Source: Andreprevotia lacus DSM 23236 (GTDB taxonomy: Bacteria > Pseudomonadota > Gammaproteobacteria > Burkholderiales > Chitinibacteraceae). Taken from it: a DNA stretch of 64,000 nt. Within the stretch, counting starts at the first letter, position 1, and each line of letters begins with the position of its first letter. Made by a program: the position numbers and the translations under genes. This document shows positions 39,935 through 49,482 of this stretch, piece by piece. The stretch is taken from NCBI RefSeq assembly GCF_900176275.1, contig NZ_FWXD01000010.1, forward strand, positions 108,336 through 172,335. The letters run 5' to 3'. Below the pieces are notes generated by a model. The model made no database searches. It worked only from the letters and a program-made list of their open reading frames with translations, and had not been told where the DNA came from.

Positions 39935-40933
39935 TCAGCGCGCCGCCATGCGGATTTCGCCGCTGCCTGCCACGCGGCTGTGCACGGTGGCCGGTTTGCT
40001 CAGCACGATGATGTCGCCACTGCCGGCAATTTCCAGATCGGCCAGCTCGCTGGGCGCAATGACGGCATCGCCGCTGCCGGCGATGCGCACGCAGCTGCGG
40101 ATTTGCCGCAGCGCCCCGGTGGACACATCGCCCGAGCCCGCAACCAGCGCGGACAAGACCTGCACGCTGCCACTGGCCTCGATATCGCCGCTGCCGCAGA
40201 CTTCCAGTTCCAGCAGAGCCTGATCTACGTTCAGCAGTTGCAGGTCGCCGCTGCTGAGCAACTGCCAGGATTCGACCGCAGGTCCTTCCAGCTCGATCCG
40301 CACCTGGTCGAAATCGCGCCAGCGAAACTTGCCGCTGATTTGTGTGCCGTGAAGCTGGATGTGCTCCAGCGCTCGGGCATTGCCCCGTATCACGGCGCGC
40401 GGCGTGATGGCCGGGCGCCAGGTCACGTCCGCGGCGATGTTGATGGTCATGCTGCGGCCGGGTTGCCAGGGCAGCTCGCGCTCTTGCCAGTCTGGTGCTT
40501 TGCGGCCACTGGCCGGCCGGCTTCGACGTGCGATGGCCAGCGTAAGCGCAATCAGTACGCCGCCCAGCATCAGCGGCAGCACGGTCAGCAGCAAGCCGCC
40601 GCCCACAATGATGAGCGAAAACAGCAGTCCGCCCACCAGAAGCAGCAGCAAGCCGGCAAATGGCAGCAGCAAGGTCATGCCGGCGCCAGCCAGCAACCAG
40701 TTGACCGGTTTGCCCGCCGCGCCATGACGTTGCCGGCGCTGGCGTCCGCCAGTGTGCTCGCGGGCCAGTCGGGCCGGGTCGCCCAGTGCGCGGGCGGTTT
40801 CTTCCTCGCTGCGGCCGGCTGCGCTGGCCTCGGCAAAGTGGCTGTCGTAGTCGGCCACGATCTCGTTCACATCATCCGCGGGCAGGCCTTTCAGCGCCTT
40901 GCGCAGGCGCGCCAGAAACTCAAACTTGTTCAT
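39935..40933 (-). CDS. DUF1700-like membrane protein with GSGD-repeat (DUF2807-like) domain
   Basis: A 332-aa protein starting at ATG 40933 (MNKFEFLARLRKAL), 5 bp after GGAGG; the ATG three bases upstream would be too close. The N-terminal 65 residues are the DUF1700/HAAS helix-bundle (LPADDVNEIVADYDSHFAEA), followed by two membrane spans (about 85-130). The C-terminal 170 residues have repeated GSGD units (five of them) that form a beta-solenoid of the GIN/DUF2807 type. It overlaps the padR gene by 14 bp, so both are co-translated. Its role, probably in envelope stress, is inferred. Confidence 0.85.
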   Translation of the reverse strand: MNKFEFLARLRKALKGLPADDVNEIVADYDSHFAEASAAGRSEEETARALGDPARLAREHTGGRQRRQRHGAAGKPVNWLLAGAGMTLLLPFAGLLLLLVGGLLFSLIIVGGGLLLTVLPLMLGGVLIALTLAIARRSRPASGRKAPDWQERELPWQPGRSMTINIAADVTWRPAITPRAVIRGNARALEHIQLHGTQISGKFRWRDFDQVRIELEGPAVESWQLLSSGDLQLLNVDQALLELEVCGSGDIEASGSVQVLSALVAGSGDVSTGALRQIRSCVRIAGSGDAVIAPSELADLEIAGSGDIIVLSKPATVHSRVAGSGEIRMAAR

Positions 40934-41255
40934 CATTGCCTCCGAGTAAGCGGCTGACTGCACCGGAAAATTGCCGCCATTCCTGTTTTTGCTGGCTGAG
41001 CGACGCCTGGCCGGCAGGGGTGATGCGGTAGTACTTGCGCGGCGGTCCGCTAGGCGATTCCTGCAGATAGGTGCTGACATAGCCATCCTGCTGCAGGCGG
41101 CGCATCAGCGGATAGATGGTGCCTTCGCCCATGTCCACAGCCTGTGCCAGTGCGCCCGCGATCTCGTAGGCATAGTTGTCGCCCTGATCGAGCAAGGCCA
41201 GCACGCACAGGTCGAGGACGCCTTTCTTGAGCTGGGTGGAAATTGCCTCGGCCAT
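40920..41255 (-). CDS. PadR family transcriptional repressor
   Basis: A 111-aa winged-helix PadR regulator with the family core LKKGVLDLCVLALLDQGDNYAYEIA (about 9-33, shown in part) and the wing GTIYPLMRRLQQDGYV, then PRKYYRITPAG. It is the classic partner of a DUF1700 gene and is likely to repress its own operon. A palindrome 41 bp upstream is the probable operator. Confidence 0.93.
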   Translation of the reverse strand: MAEAISTQLKKGVLDLCVLALLDQGDNYAYEIAGALAQAVDMGEGTIYPLMRRLQQDGYVSTYLQESPSGPPRKYYRITPAGQASLSQQKQEWRQFSGAVSRLLGGNDEQV

Positions 41256-41295
41256 GCCGGCCCCACGACGTGATCTGGAATGCGCTCAGTCTATG

Positions 41296-41326
41296 GCAAG
41301 GTATCTTTCATTGCAAGATACCTTGC
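41296..41326 (-). promoter_or_regulatory. Perfect 12-bp inverted repeat, probable PadR operator
   Basis: GCAAGGTATCTT (41296-41307) and AAGATACCTTGC (41315-41326) are exact reverse complements separated by 7 bp. It is directly upstream of the padR-DUF1700 operon start, the usual place for a PadR autoregulatory site. Confidence 0.8.
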
Positions 41327-41381
41327 ATGATGAAGAGTGCTTGTGCGGTTGGGGGATGTTCAATACGGCAGTGGAGAACCA

Positions 41382-41405
41382 CCACCCGGCAGGGGCGCCG
41401 GGTGG
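41382..41405 (-). terminator. Hairpin downstream of mfd
   Basis: CCACCCGGC (41382-41390) and GCCGGGTGG (41397-41405) form a 9-bp stem with a 6-nt loop, 9 bp after the mfd stop. On the minus strand only a weak TT-C-T follows, so termination is probable but not strongly intrinsic. Confidence 0.6.
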
Positions 41406-41413
41406 CATGCCAA

Positions 41414-44400
41414 TCAGCGGGTCAGTTCGACCAGCAATTCCTTGATGCGCACGGTGCGCAGCGTGGGTTCGGGCCAGTTGCCCTCGATACGCAACCGGTC
41501 TGGCGGCACCATCTTGTAGTTCTTTTTGCTCTGCACCAGCTGGATGATCTTGAACGGCTCGACCACGGTGTTCTTGGCAAAGGTGACCACGATGGCGCTG
41601 TCGGCCGCGTCGATCTTGGCGATGCCGGCCGGTTTGGCCAATATGCGCAGGCGGTGGCAGTCCAGCAACACCTTGGCAGCATCTGGCAGCAGGCCGAAGC
41701 GGTCGATCAATTCCTGCATCAGGTCGTCCAGATCGTCCGGCGTATCGGCGCTGGCCAGGCGCTTGTACAGGCTCAGGCGTTCGTTCACGTCCGGGCAATA
41801 GTCCACCGGCAGCAGCGCTGGCGCATGCAGATTGATTTCGGTGGTCACGCCCAGTGGCTGGGTCAGGTCCGGCTCCAGCCCCTTCTTGAGCGCCTTGACG
41901 GCTTCGTTGAGCATTTGCGAGTAGAGCGAGAAGCCGATTTCCTGCATCTCGCCCGATTGCGAATCACCCAGCACCTCGCCCGCACCGCGGATTTCCAGGT
42001 CGTGCATGGCCAGATAGAAGCCCGAGCCGAGCTCTTCCATCTGCTGGATGGCTTCCAGCCGCTTCTTGGCGTCGGTGGTGATGCTCTTCAGATCGGGCAC
42101 CAGCAGATAGGCATAAGCCTGGTGGTGCGAGCGGCCCACGCGGCCGCGCATCTGGTGCAATTGCGCCAGACCGAACTTGTCGGCGCGGTTCATCACGATG
42201 GTGTTGGCGTTGGGGATGTCGATACCGGTTTCGATGATGGTGGTGCACAGCAACAGGTTGAAGCGCTGCGCGTTGAAGTCGCGCATCACGTGCTCCAGCT
42301 CGCGCTCGCGCATCTGGCCGTGCGCCACGCCGATGCGGGCCTCGGGCAGCAGCGCGGTGAGCTTTTCGCGCATGTTCTCGATGGTGTCGACTTCGTTGTG
42401 CAGGAAGAACACCTGGCCGCCACGCTTGAACTCACGCAGCACAGCTTCGCGGATCACGCCGTCGGCATATTTTGCAACGAAGGTCTTGACCGCCAGTCGC
42501 TTGCTGGGCGCCGTGGCAATCACCGAGAAATCGCGCAAGCCTTCCAGGCTCATCGCCAGCGTACGCGGGATGGGGGTGGCGGTGAGGGTAAGTACGTCCA
42601 CGTCGGCGCGCAGCGCTTTCAGCTGTTCTTTCTGGCGCACGCCAAAGCGGTGCTCTTCGTCGATGATGACGAGGCCCAGCTTGGCGAATTGCACGTCCGG
42701 CTGCACCAGCTTGTGAGTGCCGATGATGATGTCGATCTGGCCATCGGCCAAGCCCTTGAGCGCGGCGGCCACTTCCTTGGGCGAGCGGAAGCGCGACAGC
42801 TCGGCAATGCGGATCGGCCAGTCGGCAAAGCGGTCGCTGAAAGTCTGGAAGTGTTGCTCGGCCAGCAGGGTGGTGGGCACCAGCACGGCCACCTGCTTGC
42901 CACCGAGCACTGCAGCAAAGGCGGCACGCAGCGCTACTTCGGTCTTGCCGAAACCCACGTCGCCGCACACCAGCCGGTCCATGGGGCGATCAATGCGCAG
43001 GTCGATCAGCACCGCCTCGATGGCGGCGGCCTGATCGGCGGTTTCCTCAAAGCCGAAGCCGGCGGCAAAGGCTTCGTAATCGTGATGATTCCACTCGAAC
43101 GCATGGCCTTTACGCGCTGCGCGGCGGGCATATAGATTGAGCAGCTCGGCGGCGGTGTCACGTACCTGTTCGGCAACGCGTCGCTTGGCTTTATCCCACG
43201 CGCCGGAGCCGAGCTTGTGCAGTGGCGCCGCATCGGCGCTGCCGCCGGAATAGCGCGAGATCACATGCAGCTGCGACACCGGCACATAGAGCTTGTCTTC
43301 GCCCGCGTATTGCAACAGCAGCAGTTCGGTCGGCCCGTCGCCCAGGTCCATCGATACCAGGCCCTGATAGCGGCCGATGCCGTGGGCCTCGTGCACCACC
43401 GCATCACCGATTTTCAGCTCTGACAGATCGCGCAGCATGGCGTCGGTATTGCTGCGCTTTTGCTGGCGCTTGCCGCGCGACTGCGCCACGGTAGCGTAAA
43501 GACTGGCCTCGGTAATCACTGCCAGCTGGCTGGCGGCTTCGATAAAGCCGTTGTAGAGCGGCGCTGCGGTCAGCATGACCGCATCGCGCGCGCTGGCAAA
43601 GTCTTGCCAGCTATCGACCAAGGCCGGCTTGAGGCCGTATTCGGCAAAGAACTGCGCCATGGTTTCACGGCGGCCCAGACTCTCGGCGCAGATCAGCACA
43701 CGCTGTGTTTTGGTGGCGGAGTGGCGGGCAATGAAATCGAGCAGCTTCTGGATCGGCTGTTCGGCACGGCGGTCAACACCCAGATCGGGCAGCGGCAGCG
43801 TGGCATCGCTGCTGCCGGCAACGAATTCCAGCCGCTTGAAGTTTTTCAGGCTGGCAAACAGATCGTCCGGCGGCAGATAGATGTCTTTGGGCGGCAAGAT
43901 CGGGCGGTCTTTCTCGCCCGACAGGTTGCGGTAGCGATCCTGCGTATCGGCCCAGAATTGCTGCGCGGCGGCGTGAATGTCGCCATGCAGCGCAATCAGC
44001 GCATCCTTGGGCAGATAGTCGAACAGCGTGGCCGTCAGATCGAAAAACAAGGGCAGATAGTATTCGACGCCGGCGGGAGTGACACCAGCGCTGATATCCT
44101 TGTACAGCCGCGATTTGCTCGGGTCGCCCTCGAACACTTCGCGGAAACGCTGGCGGAACTTGGTACGCCCGCCATCATCCAGCGGGAATTCACGCGCTGG
44201 CAGCAGGCGGATTTCCGGCACCGGAAACAGGCTGCGCTGCGTATCGACGTCGAAAGTGCGGATGGTTTCGATTTCGTCGTCGAACAGGTCCAGCCGGTAC
44301 GGCAGGGTGCTGCCCATGGGGAACAGATCGACCAGCCCGCCACGGATCGAAAATTCGCCGGGGCTGTAGACCTGCGTCACGTGGCTATAGCCGGCAAATG

Positions 44401-44845
44401 CCATGTCGGCGCGCAGCTTTTCGGCATCGAACTTCTGGCCCTTCTGCAAAAAGAAGGTATAGCCGGCCAGGTATTCCACCGGCGCCAGCCGGCTCATGGC
44501 GGTCTGCAGCGGCACCAGCACCACGTCGGCTTTTTGCTCGCGCAATTGCCACAGCGTTTCCAGCCGCTCCGAGATCAAGTCCTGATGCGGGCTGAAGTGG
44601 TCATAAGGCAAGGTTTCCCAGTCCGGCAGCTGCAGCACCGTCTTGCCGGGCGCGAAGAAGGCAATTTCCTCTTTCAGGCGTGCGGCGTCCTGTGCTTGCG
44701 CGGTCAGGATCAGCAGCGGACGTACGGCATCGCTGTAATCGGCCAGCATTCTGGCGTCGAAGGAGCCGTGGGGCAGGGCAAGTTGCAGTCGCTCGTTGGC
44801 GCGGGGCAGGGCGGGCATGGGTAAAGCCGGATCTGGCAAAAGCAT
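41414..44845 (-). CDS. mfd: Transcription-repair coupling factor Mfd
   Basis: An 1143-aa protein starting at ATG 44845 (MLLPDPALPMPAL). It has the UvrB-like N-terminal part, the RNA-polymerase-interaction domain (DAVVHEAHGIGRYQGL), the translocase motor with Walker A CGDVGFGKTEVALRAA and DEEH box IIDEEHRFG, TATPIPRTL and RGRVGRS, and the C-terminal regulatory domain. Mfd removes stalled RNA polymerase and recruits UvrA. Length matches E. coli (1148). The frame extends upstream to 45139 but that part is not Mfd-like; no clear ribosome site was found, so the exact start is less certain. Confidence 0.95.
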   Translation of the reverse strand: MLLPDPALPMPALPRANERLQLALPHGSFDARMLADYSDAVRPLLILTAQAQDAARLKEEIAFFAPGKTVLQLPDWETLPYDHFSPHQDLISERLETLWQLREQKADVVLVPLQTAMSRLAPVEYLAGYTFFLQKGQKFDAEKLRADMAFAGYSHVTQVYSPGEFSIRGGLVDLFPMGSTLPYRLDLFDDEIETIRTFDVDTQRSLFPVPEIRLLPAREFPLDDGGRTKFRQRFREVFEGDPSKSRLYKDISAGVTPAGVEYYLPLFFDLTATLFDYLPKDALIALHGDIHAAAQQFWADTQDRYRNLSGEKDRPILPPKDIYLPPDDLFASLKNFKRLEFVAGSSDATLPLPDLGVDRRAEQPIQKLLDFIARHSATKTQRVLICAESLGRRETMAQFFAEYGLKPALVDSWQDFASARDAVMLTAAPLYNGFIEAASQLAVITEASLYATVAQSRGKRQQKRSNTDAMLRDLSELKIGDAVVHEAHGIGRYQGLVSMDLGDGPTELLLLQYAGEDKLYVPVSQLHVISRYSGGSADAAPLHKLGSGAWDKAKRRVAEQVRDTAAELLNLYARRAARKGHAFEWNHHDYEAFAAGFGFEETADQAAAIEAVLIDLRIDRPMDRLVCGDVGFGKTEVALRAAFAAVLGGKQVAVLVPTTLLAEQHFQTFSDRFADWPIRIAELSRFRSPKEVAAALKGLADGQIDIIIGTHKLVQPDVQFAKLGLVIIDEEHRFGVRQKEQLKALRADVDVLTLTATPIPRTLAMSLEGLRDFSVIATAPSKRLAVKTFVAKYADGVIREAVLREFKRGGQVFFLHNEVDTIENMREKLTALLPEARIGVAHGQMRERELEHVMRDFNAQRFNLLLCTTIIETGIDIPNANTIVMNRADKFGLAQLHQMRGRVGRSHHQAYAYLLVPDLKSITTDAKKRLEAIQQMEELGSGFYLAMHDLEIRGAGEVLGDSQSGEMQEIGFSLYSQMLNEAVKALKKGLEPDLTQPLGVTTEINLHAPALLPVDYCPDVNERLSLYKRLASADTPDDLDDLMQELIDRFGLLPDAAKVLLDCHRLRILAKPAGIAKIDAADSAIVVTFAKNTVVEPFKIIQLVQSKKNYKMVPPDRLRIEGNWPEPTLRTVRIKELLVELTR

Positions 44846-45027
44846 GATTATATCGGGGTCGGCGCCATACCGTTGCGTGACCATGCACAGTCCGGGGCAA
44901 TCTTGTGCTACCCGCCGGGTATTCGGCAGGTGTTGATTTTTTACCACCAGCAACGAATCATGCGCTACTGTCCCGTGACTTTTTCCCTTGTTGATCAGCC
45001 CCTTGCCGCCCGAGGCAGGAGATACGC

Positions 45028-46752
45028 TTGAAAGCATCTGCCTGGCTGGCGCTGCTGCTGCCGCCCCTTGTTTACTGCCTGGCCCAATGGCTGGGCTGGC
45101 TGCTGGCCCCTGCCGGCCAGTATCAGGCCCTGTTTGCACCGGCGACAGGCGTAGCAGTGTGGATGGTGCTGGTGCGCGGCAGGCGGATGTTGCCGCTGCT
45201 GGCGGCGGGCAGTTTGCTGTTACCGTTGCTGCATGGATTGCCCTGGCTTGCTGCAGGCGGCTTGGCCCTGCTCCAGACCGGCCAGATCATGGCCATCCAT
45301 CGCCTGGCAAAACGCCCGCATGGCATGCCGCTGACGCTGCGTTTTGCCGCGCTGCGCGTCGTGTTGCTGCCGGGCTTGCTCAGCATGCTGGTGGCGGGAT
45401 TGATGATGCTGGTCCTTGGCCTGGCAGAGCATGATCTGATCAGTGATGGCTGGCAGGACGGGCTGCGGTTGTGGGCGGGCGGGCTGCTGGGCGTGCTGGC
45501 GCTGGTGCCGCTGGCTTTGTCCCCGTCGAGTCTGACTGCCTTGCGGAGCACGCCGGTATTGCGGCTGCTTGCTGCGCTAGCTGTGGGGGCGGGCGTGGTG
45601 GCGATCATCTATGCCTGTACACTGTTCGAGCTGGCAGAAGCACAGTTCCTGCTGTTTCCCCTGTTGATCTGGTCTGCGTTGCGTGCGGGCTACCCGCTCA
45701 ATGCCGGCATCCTGCTGCTGGCCGCGCTGGCGGCCAGCGTGGTCATCCGCTTTGGCAGCGGCGAGGCGCTGCAAAGCCCGGCCGCCGTGCTGGCGTTGCT
45801 TTGTGCCGGCACCTCGTCGCTGATGCTGGCCGTCTACAACCGTTTGTTGCAGCGTGCACTCAAGGCGCAGCGCATGGCGGCGCAAGTGTTCGAGAGCACG
45901 CATGAGGGCATCGTGATTACCGATGCCGACGCGGTGATCGTCTCGGTAAACCCCGCTTTCAGCCGCATCACCGGCTATTCGGTGGCCGAGGCCATCGGCA
46001 AGCCCTCGCGTATATTCGATACGGCCGGCAAGGTGCGCGAGTTCAACCAGACCGTGCACAAGCAACTGCAGACCACCGGCATGTGGCAGGGCGAAACGCT
46101 GGATCGCCGCCGCAACGGCGAGCTGTATCCAGCCTGGCTATCGATCAGCGCGGTGCATGACGACAAGGGCCGCGTGAGCAATTACGTGGGCGTGTTCTCC
46201 GATTATTCAGACCGCAAGCAGGTCGAGGTGCAATTGCAGGCGCTCGCGCATACCGACGCCTTGACCGGGCTGAGCAACCGGGTAGCGATGACCGAGGCAC
46301 TGACTGCCGCCATCGCGGCAGCCCGCAGCAGCGGCGAACAACTGGCGCTGTTCTTTCTTGACCTCGACGGCTTCAAGCCGGTCAATGATCGCCACGGTCA
46401 TGACGTGGGCGACGAGTTGCTGCGTGTGATAGCCCAGCGTCTGCGCAGCAGCTTGAAAGATGACGACGTGATCGCTCGTCTGGGTGGCGATGAGTTCATC
46501 ATCCTGCTTGATCATGTGCGTGATACTGACGAGCTGGCCGCCATTGCCCAGCGGCTGCTGGCCGCTGTGGCACAGCCGGTGACGTTGCACGAGACCGCCT
46601 TGCAGGTGGGGGCATCGATCGGGATCGCCTGTTACCCGCGCGACGCTGCGGACGCGCAACAACTGCTCAAGGCGGCAGACAGTGCCATGTATCAAGCCAA
46701 GGACGCAGGCAAGGGACAGGTCTGCTTTCATGCGCCGTCGGTGGCGGTGTGA
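45028..46752 (+). CDS. MASE1-PAS-GGDEF diguanylate cyclase
   Basis: A 574-aa protein, TTG start at 45028 with GCAGGAG 7-8 bp upstream. Residues 1-275 are the MASE1 membrane sensor (about eight spans; FAPATGVAVWMVLV), 285-400 a PAS domain (GIVITDADAVIVSVNPAF...RITGYSVAEAIGK), and then a GGDEF domain with GGDEF at 486-490. The I-site is altered (KDDD for RxxD), so feedback inhibition may be weak. It makes c-di-GMP in response to an unknown signal. It is divergent from mfd. Confidence 0.94.
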   Translation: MKASAWLALLLPPLVYCLAQWLGWLLAPAGQYQALFAPATGVAVWMVLVRGRRMLPLLAAGSLLLPLLHGLPWLAAGGLALLQTGQIMAIHRLAKRPHGMPLTLRFAALRVVLLPGLLSMLVAGLMMLVLGLAEHDLISDGWQDGLRLWAGGLLGVLALVPLALSPSSLTALRSTPVLRLLAALAVGAGVVAIIYACTLFELAEAQFLLFPLLIWSALRAGYPLNAGILLLAALAASVVIRFGSGEALQSPAAVLALLCAGTSSLMLAVYNRLLQRALKAQRMAAQVFESTHEGIVITDADAVIVSVNPAFSRITGYSVAEAIGKPSRIFDTAGKVREFNQTVHKQLQTTGMWQGETLDRRRNGELYPAWLSISAVHDDKGRVSNYVGVFSDYSDRKQVEVQLQALAHTDALTGLSNRVAMTEALTAAIAAARSSGEQLALFFLDLDGFKPVNDRHGHDVGDELLRVIAQRLRSSLKDDDVIARLGGDEFIILLDHVRDTDELAAIAQRLLAAVAQPVTLHETALQVGASIGIACYPRDAADAQQLLKAADSAMYQAKDAGKGQVCFHAPSVAV

Positions 46753-46855
46753 TGCAGTTGCTGCCTATGCTGGGTGCTTGAAATCAACGGGCAGGCTTGT
46801 TGCCCCCGCCCGACTAGGGTAAGGTGCCGCGCCTGATCCCGCGCCGGAAATTGCC

Positions 46856-47608
46856 ATGCAAAACAAGCTCATTCACGGTTTTCACGCCGTCTCCACCCGC
46901 ATCAAGCGCTTTCCCGACAGCGTGGTCGAGCTGTATGTGAACGCCGCGCGGCTGGATCAGCGCATGCGCGAGCTGATGAAGCTGGCCGAGGCCCAGGGTA
47001 CCAAAGTGGTGCTGGTGGACGAAAAACGGCTGGATGGTCTGGCTGGTGGTGGTCGCCATCAGGGTGTGGCGGCCAGCATTGATGCCGGCAAGTCATATAT
47101 TTCGCTGGATGACGTGCTGGACGATCTGAGCGAGCCGCCATTTGTGCTGGTGCTCGACGGCATTACCGACCCGCACAACCTCGGCGCTTGCCTGCGCGTT
47201 GCCGATGCCATGGGCGTGCACGCGGTGGTGGCACCCAAGGACAAATCGGTGGGCATCAATGCCACCGTGTCCAAGGTGGCCTGCGGTGCGGCCGAGGTCA
47301 TGCCCTATGTGATGGTGACCAATCTGGCGCGCACGCTGCGCGAGATGAAAGAGCGCGAGATCTGGATCGCCGGCACCGCTGCTGATGCGCATGTCGATCT
47401 GCACCACTTCACCGGTGGCACCGGCCCGATTGCCTGGGTGCTGGGCAACGAGGGCGAAGGCATGCGCCGCCTGACGCGCGAGCATTGCGATGTGCTGGTG
47501 TCGATTCCGATGTTCGGCTCGGTGGAAAGCCTGAATGTGTCGGTGGCCACCGGCATCGTGCTGGCCGAATCGCGCCGCCAGCGCACGATGGCCACGCCCA
47601 AAGGCTGA
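46856..47608 (+). CDS. rlmB: 23S rRNA (guanosine-2'-O-)-methyltransferase RlmB
   Basis: A 250-aa SpoU-family methyltransferase. The N-terminal substrate-binding part ([13 protein letters not shown]) is followed by the knotted catalytic domain with motif 1 [13 protein letters not shown], motif 2 [12 protein letters not shown] and motif 3 [18 protein letters not shown]. It methylates G2251 in 23S rRNA. It is a single gene; a hairpin follows 18 bp after its stop. Confidence 0.95.
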   Translation: MQNKLIHGFHAVSTRIKRFPDSVVELYVNAARLDQRMRELMKLAEAQGTKVVLVDEKRLDGLAGGGRHQGVAASIDAGKSYISLDDVLDDLSEPPFVLVLDGITDPHNLGACLRVADAMGVHAVVAPKDKSVGINATVSKVACGAAEVMPYVMVTNLARTLREMKEREIWIAGTAADAHVDLHHFTGGTGPIAWVLGNEGEGMRRLTREHCDVLVSIPMFGSVESLNVSVATGIVLAESRRQRTMATPKG

Positions 47609-47626
47609 AACCCGGGCACTGAACGC

Positions 47627-47645
47627 AGCGCGGTTCGGCCGCGCT
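47627..47645. terminator. Hairpin between rlmB and a convergent gene
   Basis: AGCGCGG (47627-47633) and CCGCGCT (47639-47645) form a perfect 7-bp stem with a TTCGG loop, overlapping the stop of the minus-strand gene. No U-run on either strand, so it is a likely but weak terminator for both. Confidence 0.45.
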
Positions 47646-48384
47646 ACTGTTCGGTCATGGTCGGCAGCAAATCCAGGTAGTGCGCAACGATGCGGGCATA
47701 GCTGCCGTCGGCGCGCATTTGCGCCATGGCCTTGTCGAATTCACCACGCAGTTTGGCATCGCGGAAGGCCACGCTGTAGGGCTTGGCCGGGAACACCCGG
47801 TATACCCGCACCGGGTTGTCTGCCGACTCGGGCAGTTGCGCCATGATGGCGCGGAAAATGCGCTCGTCGCCCACTACGACATCCACCGCGCCTTTGTACA
47901 GCAGCCGGTTCAGGTCGATGTCGTTGTTTTCTTCATGATACTCGGGGGCTGCCTTGGCCGCCGCAGCGAAGGCCGGGCCAAGAAAGTTGCTGGCACGGCG
48001 GAAACTCACCATGCGGTACTGGCCCAGATCGGCAACCTGCTTGATGGCCAGCTGGTTTTTCTCCAGCGCCACGGCCACGTGGTGGAACTCGATATACGGT
48101 GCCGAATAAACGGCTTTCAGCCCGGATGATTCGTCCATGGTGGCCGCAGCATCGATCTGGCCGGCCTTGAAGCCATAGATCACCCGCTCCAGCGGGGTAT
48201 AGATCATTTCGGCATCACGCCCTGTACGGCGCAAGGCTTCGCGGATCAGGTCTACCTCAATGCCTTTATCTTGCTGGGCGTAGACATAGGGCGGAATGGA
48301 CGCAATCATGCCTATCCGCACTGCAGGCTCTTTGGCCTGCACGCAGGTGGCACACAGCAACAATCCCAACAGCAGTCGTCGCAT
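47644..48384 (-). CDS. Periplasmic amino-acid-binding-type (SBP_bac_3) protein
   Basis: A 246-aa protein with a Sec signal peptide (MRRLLLGLLLCATCVQA, residues 1-17) and the type 3 solute-binding fold (VRIGMIASIPPYVYAQQDKGIEVDLI, KAGQIDAAATMDES). There is no ABC permease or ATPase gene next to it, so it may be a stand-alone ligand sensor or supply a transporter coded elsewhere. The ligand is unknown, and the family also includes transglycosylase-associated sensors. Confidence 0.85.
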   Translation of the reverse strand: MRRLLLGLLLCATCVQAKEPAVRIGMIASIPPYVYAQQDKGIEVDLIREALRRTGRDAEMIYTPLERVIYGFKAGQIDAAATMDESSGLKAVYSAPYIEFHHVAVALEKNQLAIKQVADLGQYRMVSFRRASNFLGPAFAAAAKAAPEYHEENNDIDLNRLLYKGAVDVVVGDERIFRAIMAQLPESADNPVRVYRVFPAKPYSVAFRDAKLRGEFDKAMAQMRADGSYARIVAHYLDLLPTMTEQ

Positions 48385-48398
48385 TCCGTTCTCGTCGA

Positions 48399-49466
48399 TC
48401 AGCCGGTTTTCTTCTTGTGGGCCGCTTTGGCTGCAGGCTTGGGGCTGGCCTTGGCGGGTTTGGCTTCTGGCACCGCCAGATCCTTCTCTTCGGTATAGGC
48501 GGTGCGGATGGCATTGGCGAGGCCGGCCACCGCGCTGGCGTACAGCGTGCTGCGGTTATAGCGGGTAATGGCGTAGAAATTGGCGTAGCCGATGTAGTGG
48601 CGCGTGAAACCGGGCTCGGTCTCCAGCGCAAACAACACCGCCTGCTGCTGCGGGTCGACCTCGGACAGCGGCGCTACGCCTTTCTGCATCAGCTCGCCCA
48701 CGGTGTAGTGCAGATTGAATTTGTCAGCCAGTAGCACGGGAATTTCTTCACCGCTGACGTTGACCGGCTGCATGATCTCGCCGTTCTTCTGCCAGCCATG
48801 CTCGACGAGGAAATGGGCCACGCTGGCGATCGCGTCGTCCGGTGTGCCCCAGATATCACGATGCTGGTCGCCGTTCCAGTCCACCGCGTACTTGCGGAAG
48901 CTCGACGGCATGAACTGCGGCAGGCCCATGGCGCCGGCATACGAGCCCATGAAACTGAGCGGGTCTTCGTTTTCCTCACGCGCCAGCAGCATGAACTCGG
49001 TCAGCTCGTTCTTGAAGAAGTCGGCACGGCGCGGGTAGTCGAAGGCGATGGTGGCCAGCACGTCCAGTACGCGGAAGCTGCCGGTGTCGCGGCCATACAT
49101 GGTTTCACAGCCGATCACGGCAGCCACGACCTCGGCCGGCACACCGTAGCGCTCCTGCACCGCATCGAAGGTGTCCTTGTAGCGGCGCATGAAGCGCGCT
49201 CCTGCCACGACGCGGCTCTTGCTGATGAAGTTGTCGCGGAATTGATACCACGGCCGGCTGGTGGAGGGCCGGTCCAGAATGCTGATGATATTGGGCTTGA
49301 GATTGACGCGGGTGAACAGTGCATCGAGCTGGGCACGATCAAAGTTCTGCGTAGTGCTGAGCTGGTTCAGGTAATCCTGCACCTCGGGACGGGCCAGCAG
49401 GGCTTCGTCGGCGTGGGCACACAAGGACAGCAGCGCGGCCGCAGCCGCGATCAGGGTTTTACGCAT
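48399..49466 (-). CDS. mltB: Lytic murein transglycosylase B
   Basis: A 355-aa MltB-type enzyme with an N-terminal signal sequence (KTLIAAAAALLSLCAHA). The catalytic Glu is in IGCETMYGRDTG, and the MltB hallmark GSYAGAMGLPQFMPSSF and DIWGTPDDAIASVAHFL follow. The tail is Ala/Lys/Pro-rich. It cleaves peptidoglycan to 1,6-anhydro muropeptides. There is no lipobox cysteine at the cleavage site, so it may be a soluble periplasmic form. hrcA ends 16 bp upstream. Confidence 0.93.
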   Translation of the reverse strand: MRKTLIAAAAALLSLCAHADEALLARPEVQDYLNQLSTTQNFDRAQLDALFTRVNLKPNIISILDRPSTSRPWYQFRDNFISKSRVVAGARFMRRYKDTFDAVQERYGVPAEVVAAVIGCETMYGRDTGSFRVLDVLATIAFDYPRRADFFKNELTEFMLLAREENEDPLSFMGSYAGAMGLPQFMPSSFRKYAVDWNGDQHRDIWGTPDDAIASVAHFLVEHGWQKNGEIMQPVNVSGEEIPVLLADKFNLHYTVGELMQKGVAPLSEVDPQQQAVLFALETEPGFTRHYIGYANFYAITRYNRSTLYASAVAGLANAIRTAYTEEKDLAVPEAKPAKASPKPAAKAAHKKKTG

Positions 49467-49482
49467 GGGGGTCCGTTTGGCC

